Positions 29,793-39,217 of a stretch of DNA of 64,000 nucleotides are shown in pieces. Position 1 is the first letter of the stretch. Every line of letters starts with the position of its first letter. The notes beneath the pieces are model-generated. The model made no database searches. It was not told where the DNA came from and worked only from the letters and a program-made list of their open reading frames with translations. Origin of the DNA: Auanema rhodensis (taxonomy: Eukaryota; Nematoda; Chromadorea; Rhabditida; Rhabditidae); NCBI GenBank assembly GCA_964057225.1, contig OZ059894.1, positions 13,278,131 through 13,342,130 on the forward strand, written 5' to 3'. Position numbers and translations under genes: made by a program.

Positions 29793-31380
29793 ATAACTTG
29801 TTAGATCCGATGTATTGGCATGGTGCTCGGGGTGTGGGTGGTTTCCAAACTACTGAACCATCTCCAAATGTACAGCTTCCCATTTGAGCTTTACAGCCTT
29901 CTGCGTTGACAATTAAGTCAGATACAATAGTATTGTCCTTTAAATTTGTAATAACTCCTCGCTCCATCACAAATTGAGTTAAGTTGGCGCATTGAGTAAA
30001 ACTGAAGAAACGTTCCGGTTCATATACTGGCTTAGGAGCTTCATATGTAAGTGGATTAGCGCTCAACAGTTTTTCATTTTTCCATTTCTTGTCTCGAGCA
30101 GCTATACGGCATTCTTCTACAGATACATATCCATTACCAATGATGGTGTTGTTGCTTTCTCGGAACCAAAATTGATCCGTTACACATAATCGATAGATGC
30201 GTGTATAACACTTCCACGCTTCCCATGTTACGACGGTTTGTTCAGGAATGAACAATTCAACGTTAACTTGATGAGCTTGTTGAATTGCTTTCCGTTGGCA
30301 TCCTGTTATCTCTGGTGGTGTCATCAGAATTCCTCCTTTATGAGCTAAACATAGTTGATATGAAGCATTCACAGTGGGAAGCAGAAATGTGCAGATTATT
30401 GTTGTGAGCAGGAATGGTAATGCAATAGTATTTATATTGAATCGAGGTTTCCATCGTCTTTGATTGCCTTGATTCTCTCTTGGATAATTGTCGCGATTAT
30501 TCCTAGAAAAGTTGTCTCGATTTTCTCTTTGATAATTGTTGCGAGGTTCTCTCGAATGATGATTACTCTCCATTGAGTAGTTGTTTCCATAATTTTGTCG
30601 AGGGCCAGAGTTCCTGCTGAATTTATTTTTGAAATTCTTCCAAGGGTTTCTTGAATTGTTGCCATTGTTCCGCTCGAAATCTCGTGGCTGCTGATGGTTC
30701 CTTTGGTTCCTATTTTCCTTCATGGTGATCTTCTGAACTGCAGAGATCAACTCTTGCATAGTTGAGTTTTCTTCATGCTGTTTTTTATAGTTAGCACGAA
30801 TTGCTTCTTCAAAACGTGCTGTCCTTTTTGCTTCCTCATAAGTCTTCGGATCTTTTCCTTGAACAATTATGCCTAAATCAGCGTTCAATCCATTTAAGAA
30901 AGCTGATCTTAATATGAGCTCTCTTTCTCGATCAGTTGGGCTCATAATACTGGAAGCCATTTCTTCCAAGTATGAGGCAAACTGAGTAACAGTTTTCTCT
31001 CCTTGCGTCGAGCGTAGCAACTTCGCGATCGTGAAATTCCTTTCCGTGGCAGGGCAAAGTAACTCTGCCAATTGTGAAACAAGGTCTTTCCAAGGCCCTC
31101 GTTCACGAATTTTGAAAGGAATCGAGTTATATGCAGAGATCGCAGAATCATTCTGCTGAAGCAGCAGAGGAAGAAGAAAAATTCTTTCAATTACCGAAAG
31201 TCCCGCAGCATTCGCGAATCGGTTAAATATATCGATGTACGATCGAAAGCTTCGGCTACCATCGTATTTGGGGCAGTGTGGACTGCCTAGAACTTTTGTT
31301 AAGTTTTTGGTCAACTCTGGAGATGCCATTAAATTAGGCGTTTCTAGAGTTGAATCTCTGTTTGATTGCTCATGTGGTCT
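29785..31380 (-). CDS. Gypsy Gag followed by signal peptide and Cys-rich surface domain
   Basis: The first in-frame ATG is at 31378-31380, but the frame is open up to about 31600, so the true start is uncertain. The N-terminal half has a Gag capsid-like segment (YDGSRSFRSYIDIFNRFA, FLNGLNADLGIIVQGKDP). Then comes an Asn/Arg-rich basic tract instead of a zinc knuckle (NNGNNSRNPWKNFKNKF and repeats of RENRDNFSRN), a nucleocapsid-like RNA-binding region. A hydrophobic signal-like helix follows (IALPFLLTTIICTFLLPTVN), then about 190 residues with 8-9 Cys and several sequons. It ends at a TAA, and the envelope continues in the +1 frame. Gag and an envelope N-terminus are thus one ORF, which is unusual. 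Confidence 0.7.
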   Translation of the reverse strand, partial: RPHEQSNRDSTLETPNLMASPELTKNLTKVLGSPHCPKYDGSRSFRSYIDIFNRFANAAGLSVIERIFLLPLLLQQNDSAISAYNSIPFKIRERGPWKDLVSQLAELLCPATERNFTIAKLLRSTQGEKTVTQFASYLEEMASSIMSPTDRERELILRSAFLNGLNADLGIIVQGKDPKTYEEAKRTARFEEAIRANYKKQHEENSTMQELISAVQKITMKENRNQRNHQQPRDFERNNGNNSRNPWKNFKNKFSRNSGPRQNYGNNYSMESNHHSREPRNNYQRENRDNFSRNNRDNYPRENQGNQRRWKPRFNINTIALPFLLTTIICTFLLPTVNASYQLCLAHKGGILMTPPEITGCQRKAIQQAHQVNVELFIPEQTVVTWEAWKCYTRIYRLCVTDQFWFRESNNTIIGNGYVSVEECRIAARDKKWKNEKLLSANPLTYEAPKPVYEPERFFSFTQCANLTQFVMERGVITNLKDNTIVSDLIVNAEGCKAQMGSCTFGDGSVVWKPPTPRAPCQYIGSNKLFG

Positions 31381-32041
31381 CATGTTGAGTAGGAGCTTCA
31401 GAGGTAGTTTTTCGCGCTGGGGAGTTTTTTCTTTTTTCGGTGTTACAGCCAAGTGTGTTGGCGTTTTTTCGTCGTCCGATGGACTTAAATCGTTGTCAAA
31501 CGAGTCGTCACTATCGGGAAAAGGAAATCGAGAAATACGATTTCTCTTGTCTCTTAATCTTTGAGAGGTACGGAAAGGCGTATCCGTATAATTATTCTTG
31601 GAGGTTGCCGTTTTGGAAAAGGAGGAAAGTCAGAACAATCTACAATGTAAAATAGTGGAATAAGTTAGTAAACAAGATAAGAATATGAATAGTTAATAGT
31701 GAATAAATTAGTGAATAACATGAAAAAAAAATCGAAGAAAAAAAAAAGATATATAATAATATGGGTTGAAGATTAATTAATTAATGAATTCATAGAAAAA
31801 CAAACTATAGAGAGGAAAAAAAAAGTGTGAATATAATTAATTGTTAAGATGATGATAGGATATGATTATGTGACAATGTGATTCATAAATTAGAAAAGTG
31901 AGTATGGCGGACAAATCAAAATCTCAATGGTTACTGAATAACAATGAATTACCAAACAAGGCATCTTTCAAATTCCAAAGTCTTTGTTTCAACTTGAATC
32001 AACAATCAAAAAATTATGAGAAGAAGGTTTAAATTCAAATA
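31381..32041 (-). other. Gypsy 5' leader region
   Basis: Contains an in-frame open extension of gag (to about 31600) rich in Asp/Ser/Arg, then AT-rich sequence with poly(A)-like runs. No full 5' LTR or clear primer-binding site is present. The R/U5 part of the LTR seems to have been deleted. Confidence 0.55.
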
Positions 32042-32108
32042 TAACACAGAATAAAGAAATACATAAAAATTATAGAAAGAATAATGTACAGAATTATAAA
32101 GTATAACA
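32042..32108 (-). repeat. Gypsy 5' LTR remnant (outer ~67 bp)
   Basis: Matches the outer end of the 3' LTR (23992-24056) and then stops. Inward it changes to leader sequence without the promoter or poly(A) parts. Outward, at 32109, it meets a Maverick integrase gene. Confidence 0.8.
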
Positions 32109-32580
32109 TAATCATCGATGGATTGATATCCTAGATGATTTTGTTGAAAGAATAAACAAATCTTATAATCGGTCAATTAAAATGCGGCCCATTGATGTTA
32201 AAGCAAATATATTCATTGAAGAATATGCATCAGCTGTTAAAAGCCGCTTTAAAATTGGTGAAACTGTTCGCATAAGCAAAAATAGGCGTACTTTTGAAAA
32301 AAGCTACGAGTCTGGATATACAATGGAGCTATTCACAATTGATGAGGTTGTAACCGGAAACCCAACCGTGTATAAACTTGTAGATTATAATGGTGAACGT
32401 ATAAAGGGAATATTCTATGAGCCTGAACTTGTCTTGGCTACTAATAAAAGCAACCAGTACTATATAGAAAAAGTTTTGAAAGAGCGTACACGAAATGGTA
32501 AACGCCAAGTATTTGTGAAATGGAGTGACTATCCCGACAACTTTAATGAATGGATAGATGCAGAAAATTTAAATGTATAA
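32109..32580 (+). pseudogene. Maverick integrase, C-terminal part (inverted right arm of A)
   Basis: About 157 codons from just before SYNRSIKMRPIDVKANIF to the stop at 32578-32580. It includes the SH3-like region and the complete chromodomain. The catalytic core is missing because the Gypsy element begins at the break. Sequence is very close to the intact integrase but carries its own changes (for example SDYPD instead of SGYPD). Confidence 0.88.
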
Positions 32581-32876
32581 TTTTCCACTGTTGTTGTAAA
32601 CAATTGTATTAATAATAAATGATTTATTTGATCAATCGTTCATATTGTAACAATAAAAAACCAGCAAAACATAAAAGGCAAGACAATGATATAACCTATA
32701 ATTATAAACTGATTAATATTTAAATTTTTAATGCTTACCAGTTGGTTAGAGAGTCGGCTGTTGATGGATAATTTCAAACTTCGAAAGCTGGAAAAAAAAT
32801 GTTACGGCTAAGAAAATTTAAATATAACATAACAAAATCAACCAACTGTCCATTAAACAGTTTGTGCTTGTTGTAG
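32581..32876. other. Intergenic spacer of the inverted arm
   Basis: Counterpart of 17764-18057, diverged. It includes the AATAAATGATTTATT-type shared poly(A) region near 32612-32630 and the short GTAAG/CAG-bounded segment. Confidence 0.5.
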
Positions 32877-33470
32877 TCAAAACGATGGATCAAAACGGAT
32901 AAGCATATTCAAGTTGAGCGCCTGTTGACTTAATTTAAAGTAGAACACATTCTGCTTATAACCAAAAGACTTGACAGTTGACTCATCAGTATAAATGGCA
33001 ATGTAACCCATATTATTCAACAATTGTTTTGATGACATGCTAGAATAAGAACGCATCTGTAAAAGAAAAAATAATAATTAGAATTAATAATTTTATAATC
33101 TTACATTGATTGTTGAATTTTCAGGTTTATAATGACGGAAAACTTTTAAAAGCCCTAAGGCATCATTCCTCGCTCTACACTTGACACAGAGGCTGAAACA
33201 GTGGTACTCGTCTACGACTTGCAATGTATCCCTACAAGTTTTGCAGAGACATATTGGTCTCATAACTACAGGCTGTTGTGGAGAGCTATCCTTTGAGATT
33301 TGTACCTGCTTTTTTGGTGTGTCTAAACAAAAAATAATTGATAACAAAAATTAAACCTTACCAAAGAATGTGGCAGCAAAGTTGGGTCCTGGTGTGGGTG
33401 GTCGTGGAACATCCGGTTCCGGTGTCGAAAGTACAATATTCTCTACATCAACAAGAGCGGAACGCTTCAT
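32877..33470 (-). CDS. Three-exon Cys-rich Maverick protein, diverged homologue
   Basis: The ATG is at 33468-33470 and the TGA at 32877-32879. Introns at about 33320-33358 and 33060-33104 (GTAAGG...TTTAG and GTAAGA...TTACAG) sit at the same places as in the gene at 17179-17763. The protein keeps EPDVPRPPTPGPNF, CLCKTCRDTLQVVDEYHCF, CVKCRARNDALGLLK and FGYKQNVFYFKLS, but many other residues differ. That is the signature of a constrained protein and not of a recent copy. The frame is intact through all three exons. Function unknown; the Cys cluster suggests zinc binding. Confidence 0.75.
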
Positions 33471-34560
33471 GTTTGTAGCCCAATTGGAGGCTTTTCCTGA
33501 ACAACAACGAACTTTTACGTCTAGGGTCCAAGTAGAGTAGAGGAAAGTCCTAGCAGCAGCCTGTTGATGTTGGATCAGATCGTCGGCTTGTTGGCAGAGG
33601 TGGATCGGCGAGAAGACTTGGTGGCGGAGCTGGATCGAAGAGTAGACTTGTTGACAGAGCTGGATCGTAGAGTCGACTTGTTGGCGGAGCTGAAATGCAA
33701 ATTTCGGTCTAAAAAATTTTGCCACCTTTTATACAAACTTTGTTGTAAAGCTCTACCCACTCCGCCTCTTTCACAAAACAGTTGACTGCTGGATGCGGCT
33801 TTTCTATTTGTTATATATTACAACAAATATATGCATTTATACATTAATTAGCAGTTTGTTGCGCAAACAGCTGCCAAATGCGCTAAAATACACCGATTGC
33901 GCCAACAGTTGCCGGATTAACAACCTGTAAACTATCCGCTTATTAATTACTTGTTACAGCATTCGATTTCGTAAATACAAATATTTAACAATAATTCAAC
34001 TCATTTGTGACAAGTCCCTATACAATAACAACTGTCATCCAAAATTGTGGAAGATTACAATAGGATCGTTTAATATTGTATTCATATTCTTATTATAACA
34101 GCTGTGGTACACTCTTACTTTTATAGTTTAGGAAACACTAATTCAAAATGTTGGATCCTACTGAGGAAACGCAGGATTGTTGTGAAAAACAGACTTGTAC
34201 ACATCCGATTACAAGTACAACATTTCCAGACACTTTGTAAAAAAGAAACTCTTACAAAATGTTAACACATGTTCTAATTTTAAATGAAAATTTATTGTTC
34301 AATAAATATATTACGAAACATTTATTCTTTTCTTGAACATAGTTATGAAATACATTAGCTATCAGAACATTTATAAACTATTAGGGCTACAACAACAATT
34401 ACTTTAAAGTAACATTTTTGATGTTAAAAAGTTTGAAAATATTCGTATATACTCATGACCCCTTGGCATAGTAAGTATTCTTTAGCGTTATGGGTACATA
34501 TGGTGTACAGCTATTTATCATATTTTTATGAACAAACCATGTGTAGTGCACCTGTTTTAA
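33471..34560. other. Upstream region of inverted Maverick arm
   Basis: Non-coding apart from a 30-bp tandem repeat (separate entry). GC-richer near 33480-33780, AT-rich afterwards. Not alignable with the A left arm except in short stretches (for example GCGCCAACAGTTGCC near 33900). Confidence 0.45.
33571..33690 (+). repeat. 30-bp minisatellite, four units
   Basis: Exact 30-bp period with units starting at 33571, 33601, 33631 and 33661, each beginning TGGATC and ending GCGGAGC, CAGAGC or a close variant. Being a multiple of three, it keeps all frames open; the plus-strand frame reads repeated ELDRRVDLLA. It lies just upstream of the start of the Cys-rich gene. Confidence 0.9.
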
Positions 34561-34561
34561 C

Positions 34562-34690
34562 GATCTTATCGAATTAACCTTCGATATGTGTTTCATTAAA
34601 TTTAGTTTAAATATTTAGTACTTCTTATCGAATTGACCTTCGATATGAGTTCCATTGATTAACCCATAAGAGGTACGGTGAACATATTGA
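34562..34690 (-). repeat. Subterminal iterons, inverted arm
   Basis: Two copies of the CTTATCGAATTRACCTTCGA motif (about 34564 and 34624) in opposite orientation to 16217-16360, followed by the conserved GAGGTACGGTGAAC block. Confidence 0.8.
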
Positions 34691-35039
34691 TTACCTTTTA
34701 AAAATATTTAAATAAATAAAAAACAATATATATGAAAAATAATTTATTCAGTTTTAAAGATACAATTAAAAAATATATAAATATTAAAATACATTTAAAA
34801 AGAAATATTATTAAAAATATATTTAAAAAGAAATATTATTAAAAATATATTTAAAAAGAAATAATTAAATAATAAAATTTAAAACATATATAAATATTAA
34901 AAATACATTTAAAAAGAAATAATTTTAAAAATATTTACAAATACAATTAACAAATATATAAATTCATTTAAAATAATACATCAAAAACTAATTAAAAAAA
35001 AGATTTTTTAAAAAATCATGCACTTTGATCCATGCGCAG
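34691..35039. other. AT-rich low-complexity subterminal region (right)
   Basis: Repeats of TTTAAAAATA/AAAAAGAAATA type, matching 56900-57110 in Maverick C and 57750-57840 in fragment D. Confidence 0.75.
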
Positions 35040-35211
35040 GCTCAAGAGCCTGCCTCGGGAGGAAAATTATATTTTTGACAGCTGACGCCGAAAATATGAT
35101 TTTGACAGCTGACGCCCCCAAAAATATGTTTTTAGCAGCTGACGCCCTCAAAAGTATGTTTTTAGCAACTGTTTGGGGGCGTGGTTATTAAATTTGGCAT
35201 GGCTCTCTACT
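35040..35211 (-). repeat. Maverick A right TIR with hairpin
   Basis: Contains GCAGGCTC-AA-GAGCCTGC (an 8-bp stem) and then CAGCTG tandem units in reverse orientation, ending GGCTCTCTACT at 35211. The hairpin is absent from the left TIRs, so left and right ends can be told apart. Confidence 0.85.
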
Positions 35212-35769
35212 CCTATATCAGTACAAGTGGAAAATGCTGATCCACCATTATTGCCAGAATACAAGCTGCCACGCAAGTATAACGATCTGTGGGAAAGATT
35301 TCCAGAGGTGCGTACAAACAAAAATAACCAACTTGTGATTAATAATGAGCCCGTACCAAACACAAATATTACAAAAATTTTGGATTTTGTACTGGATAAA
35401 ACAAAGACGGAACCCAATGGATTCTCAGTATTAGCCAAATTCTTAGCCAGTAATGGGGTCTCTAGCCCTAACAAGAAGGCAAAAAATGAAGAGCCTGCCG
35501 TCAGTAACAAGGATTCAGTTGATCCCGTGCCTACATCCACATCGGCTGTCACAGACTTGGATGCTACTATTAATATATTACCTAGAACACCACGTCATCG
35601 TAAGGCTGTTATTCGATATTCACCCTCTCCGCGTCGTACATTCAAATCCAAAGCTATAAATAAAAAGGCAAAACCCGCTGACACTGGTGAATCTTATTAC
35701 ACACCTCAGGCGGGAGAAACACAGAATGGCAAAGGCCGTAAACGATTCTACATTAGATTATGGAAGTAA
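35212..35769 (+). pseudogene. 238-aa Maverick protein, C-terminal two thirds
   Basis: Starts in mid-gene (SVQVENADPPLLPEYKLPRK) and ends RKRFYIRLWK plus a stop. Differences from 19082-19798 are mostly conservative, with a different Ser/Thr-rich linker, so this is another Maverick lineage. The N-terminal 80 codons are missing. Confidence 0.8.
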
Positions 35770-35818
35770 TGTTTTGGAGAACATTTATTATAATATTAAG
35801 CATTCAGCTTCTTATACG
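35726..35818 (+). pseudogene. Maverick integrase, N-terminal 31 codons
   Basis: ATG at 35726-35728, overlapping the preceding ORF by 44 nt exactly as at 19082-19125. It reads STLDYGSNVLENIYYNIKHS and is then cut by the left TIR of Maverick C at 35819. Confidence 0.75.
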
Positions 35819-35941
35819 AGTAGAGAGCCGTGCAAAATTTACTAACCACGCCCCCAAACAGCTGTCAAAAACATACTTTTGGGGGGCGTCAGCTGCTAAA
35901 AACATACTTTTGGGGCGCGTCAGCTGTCAAAAACATATTTT
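35819..35941 (+). repeat. Maverick C left TIR, outer part
   Basis: Almost identical to 15611-15735. It is interrupted at 35941 by the BEL element and resumes at 47666 after a 5-bp ATTTT duplication. Confidence 0.9.
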
Positions 35942-36159
35942 TGTTTCGACTGGAGTCCTTTGAAGCAGGAGAGCGTAAAACAGGCATGGGTGGTTCAGTG
36001 GATTTGAAGTGTAGAGAACGAGAACGCTAGGTTACTTGGACAACGATTTATTCAGAGAGAACTGGTAAAGACAACAGTGACAAAAAATAGAAAAGTAGAT
36101 GAACACAATACGAAGTAAGAATACAAAGTAATATGGAGCAGCAGCAACAGCAGAACGAC
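35942..36159 (-). repeat. BEL LTR, 3' portion of the third LTR
   Basis: The last about 218 bp of the LTR, with CGAAACA at the very end. At 36159/36160 it is joined to gag with a GTC microhomology, so the intervening element body and the LTR start are deleted. Confidence 0.85.
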
Positions 36160-37453
36160 TTGCGTAGACAGTTGTGGCACCGTTTTTCTTGAGTCAGAAT
36201 GGTCTGACGTTCTTTCTTTGTCTTCGGAGTGTCGCAGTCCCAGGGAGCGTGGGGTTTCTGACAGAAGATGCAGCTTGTTGTTTTTGCTGCTGTTTTTCTC
36301 ATCTCAGGTCGTGGGCGCTGAGGTGTCGACACGTTGTTGGGCCTTGGGCCTGTGAAGCTGTTTGGACGTTGGATGGGTTTCTCAAATCGATCAGCAGCAA
36401 AGATTTTTACCTTGTTTTGTTGGCGAAGGTATCTTTGAAGTGTCGATACTAGTGTTCCAATACTGGGCCTTGTGTCGAGCGTTTTGTAGAGCTCTTGAAT
36501 AATGCTGCCTGGTAGCTTGCTGTGCAGAAGTACAATAGCAAGAGCGTTTAGCGCTTCGTGTGAATTGGTTTCTGTTTGGCGAAAGATACCGGATATCTTG
36601 TCGGCCATGAACAGAAGGTCTCTGTTGCTCGTGGAGCGTGGTTGGATTTGTACGAAATCCAACATTAGGTGTTGGAGGATGTTGTCGTTGTCATCGTACA
36701 AATCATGGAGGAAGCAGACGGCAGCGTCATAGGAGTCTTCGTTCGTTGGGAACGAAGAGAGCTGAGCGGCTGCTTCACCGACAAGAGATTGACGTAGGTA
36801 GTTAAATTTCTCGATTGTCGGTATGTTAGCCGAGTGGATGAGTCGGTTGAACAAACTCCAGAAGTTGCGCCAGTTCTTCACATTTCCGTCAAACTTAGGG
36901 ATGTCTACAGGTTTGACCGTGGGTCTCAGTCTGTAGGACTCCCTGTACGCTATTGGTAGCGGTTCGTTTCCCAACTGAGCTTGAGTCGGTTGGGTGAGGT
37001 CTGGCCTCTGAACTTCAGTTGTGAGCGGAATGTTGGCAATGGGCTGGGCAGACGGCGCAGAAGAAGTTTGTTCTTCTTCCGGGTCTTGAGCTCGCATTGC
37101 AGAGACTTGGTCTATTAGCGCGGAGGTATATCCACGTAGGGTGGATATGTGTCTCCGGAGAGTATCCTAGTTAGCGAGGATTCTCTCTTGATCTTCAGAG
37201 TTAAGATCTTCGGTAATATTGTTCAACTCCTCAATGAGGGAGTTGATCATGTTGATGTCAAGGTCAATAGCCAGCATCTCTTTTTCACGAAGTTCAATCA
37301 TCCAGGTCATTTTGTTTGACTGGAGATTGATTTGACGAGTCATGAAAGATTTTCGTCGTCCGTCCTGTTTTTGAAGCTTAGTCAAAAACGAAGTACACCT
37401 AGCGATCCAAGCGTTGGCCCGAGAGGTATCGGAAGCCTCGGCCTCATGCACCA
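36160..37453 (-). pseudogene. BEL gag, 5' part (second tandem unit)
   Basis: Almost identical to 45518-46806. It covers the helical N-terminus, the DUF1759-type capsid region (KPVDIPKFDGNVKNWRNF) and the first zinc knuckle, and ends at CHNCLRK. A TAG at 37167-37169 replaces a Glu codon of the other copy. The 3' end is fused to LTR sequence by the deletion. Confidence 0.85.
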
Positions 37454-38312
37454 TGTTTTGACTGGAGTCCTTTGAAGCAGGAGAGCGTAAAACAGGCATG
37501 GGTGGTTCAGTGGATTTGAAGTGTAGAGAACGAGAACGCTAGGTTACTTGGACAACGATTTATTCAGAGAGAACTGGTAAAGACAACAGTGACAAAAAAT
37601 AGAAAAGTAGATGAACACAATACGAAGTAAGAATACAAAGTAATATGGAGCAGCAGCAACAGCAGAACGACGCCTGGAGCGGTCGTTGGATCAAGAGGTC
37701 AAGAATGGGAAAAGCTGCGAGCTTATATACGAATTCTACCGGGCGATATACAATACATATTAATGATGGCATGAAGAAATAAAGAAATAATTTACAACAA
37801 GAATACGAATTAATATATAATAAATGAAATATAAAATAATCTAGGAATAATAGAAACGTGGGCTGAATATTAGAATAGAATAGAATATAGAGAGAATACA
37901 GCATTTTGCCACAGATTGAATGTGCCTTCTGCTGTAAGTTGTGGGGGCAGGCTAAGTGTAGATGAGTCATGTCTTATCCTGTGCGGCATCTCCCAGATTT
38001 TGCAGGATGCGCGAGTGGGCGAATGAGTCATGAGCCATTTAGACCTCGATTGCAACTTACAAGATTATTGATTAAGCTAAACGAATTCTTATGATTAAAA
38101 TAGACTATAGGCAATAAGAGAACAAGATTAACATAAAAGGTTAAGATGGATAGATGTGTTTAAGAGACAATAAGGAAGGAACATCTGGTGAGTAATCGGA
38201 TAAACTTGCATGTGTGTGTGCGGCACGTATGAGTCATAGGTGAATAAAATAGTGGGAATAAAGTGCATCGTTGTCCAAAAAGAGTATGGGAAAGATGGAG
38301 TGCGTTCGCACA
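37454..38312 (-). repeat. BEL LTR (middle, shared; 859 bp)
   Basis: TG...CA boundaries as in the outer LTR. The TATA box is at 37722-37729 (complement). It differs from 46807-47665 by very few bases (for example T/C at about 37973 versus 47327), so the element is young. Confidence 0.88.
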
Positions 38313-38345
38313 CTCCCGCCGCCGAATATGCTATAATAGCATTGT

Positions 38346-39003
38346 TCAGAAAAGGTCGACGTAGGAAGGCAGAGATTCCTTGCTCGTCGATGGCTTGTTT
38401 GGTGGTGTGGCTTCTGTCTTCTTCAGCTTTGGCTTTGAGGGAGTTTGAGTCCCTTGTGTGCAGATATCAGGTAAAGACCTCTTCTGGAAGAGGTTTTTGA
38501 TGCAGCGAAGTTCCTCAATGATGAGGTTCAATGGTGCTGTGAGTTGTTGGATGTCCTTGCGGAGATCCTTCATCTCATTTACCAGAAGCTTGAGTTCTGG
38601 TTGCGCTTCCACTACAATGATGTTGGATTTGCGTGGAGGCGATGTTTCACAGCTTCTCTTTCTTGATGGGGCCCTCAAAGGATCGTAGGGCATGTCCAAT
38701 TTTACGTCGTCCAAGTGGTCCTTATGAATTCTTTCCACCAATTCGGTGAGTCGTTTCTCGTTGCCAAATAGTTGTAGATCAGTAAGCTCCTTTTCGAATA
38801 CATTATAGGTCCTGGCTGTGTTGATAAAGTCCTTTATTTTGATGAAATAACAGAGAATATCAGTAGCGGCAAGTTGGATGTCTCTAGCAGGAGTATTCGT
38901 AATCGCTTCAAGTTGGAATAAAGTTTTCAGAGATAGATCCATGGATTGCAATAGGCCCTTGTAGTAATCATTTCTTTTGTCTAAGGACAGACGTAAGTAT
39001 GAT
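38346..39003 (-). CDS. BEL post-envelope C-terminal domain (unknown function)
   Basis: About 220 codons, in the original element contiguous with the envelope ORF and now split by a 214-bp insertion. The first part is predicted helical (LLQSMDLSLKTLFQLEAI, LQLFGNEKRLTELVERIHKD). The middle is basic with Pro (RAPSRKRSCETSPPRKS), then another helix (LLVNEMKDLRKDIQQLTAPL). The tail is Lys/Pro/Ser/Thr-rich. No transmembrane segment is present. It follows the last membrane helix of the envelope, so it would lie on the cytoplasmic side. I do not recognise it. A matrix-like, RNA-binding or regulatory role is possible. Confidence 0.6.
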
Positions 39004-39217
39004 GAGAAAGACTTATTATAAATAAAAAAACATTTAAACAATAAACAAATAAAGATAAAGATAAGTCCGCCAACTGAAGATTCAGTTGAATGGCAAGCTT
39101 ATATAGCGAATGTTATCAGCATTTTCCACGAAAAGTTATAAGTTGTCAATGACAATTATAACTATCTCAGAAAATGCTGAGGCTGCAAAATATAACTGAT
39201 AACATAATACACTAAAA
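39004..39217 (-). repeat. Gypsy LTR segment inserted in BEL, with 42-bp flanking duplication
   Basis: 214 bp matching the interior of the Gypsy LTR (about 23742-23956), including its TATATAAG box but neither LTR end. It is bracketed by perfect 42-bp direct repeats of BEL sequence (38962-39003 and 39218-39259). It interrupts the polyprotein between the envelope and tail domain. Confidence 0.88.

Larger units (their letters stand above)
23655..32108 (-). mobile_element. Gypsy-type LTR element with internal envelope module (G3)
   Basis: 8.45 kb on the minus strand. Reading order is a 5' LTR scrap (32042-32108), leader, gag, envelope-like glycoprotein, TM segment, protease-RT-RNase H-integrase, and 3' LTR (23655-24056). 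The flanks do not match: the left one is a capsid gene and the right one an integrase gene in opposite orientation. No target duplication is seen. The pol frame is uninterrupted over 1,293 codons, so the copy is fairly young. Confidence 0.9.
15611..35211. mobile_element. Maverick/Polinton A (composite; holds Gypsy G3)
   Basis: Bounded by inverted AGTAGAGAGCC termini at 15611 and 35211. The left 8 kb (15611-23654) carries integrase, ATPase, capsid, protease and accessory genes in a typical Maverick set. The Gypsy element occupies 23655-32108. The right part (32109-35211) is an inverted, diverged integrase-end arm and not the expected capsid remainder plus polymerase. No matching 6-bp target duplication is seen: the flanks are CGTGAT on the left and CCTATA on the right. 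The unit is therefore a hybrid of two Maverick ends. Confidence 0.8.
35212..35818 (+). mobile_element. Maverick fragment B between two TIRs
   Basis: 607 bp of internal Maverick sequence squeezed between the right TIR of A and the left TIR of C. It is homologous to 19040-19620 and has no termini of its own. Confidence 0.85.

Noticed and set aside
31440..31655. Plus-strand ORFs over the Gypsy leader and gag start
   Set aside because: Antisense to an open gag extension; composition follows the other strand.
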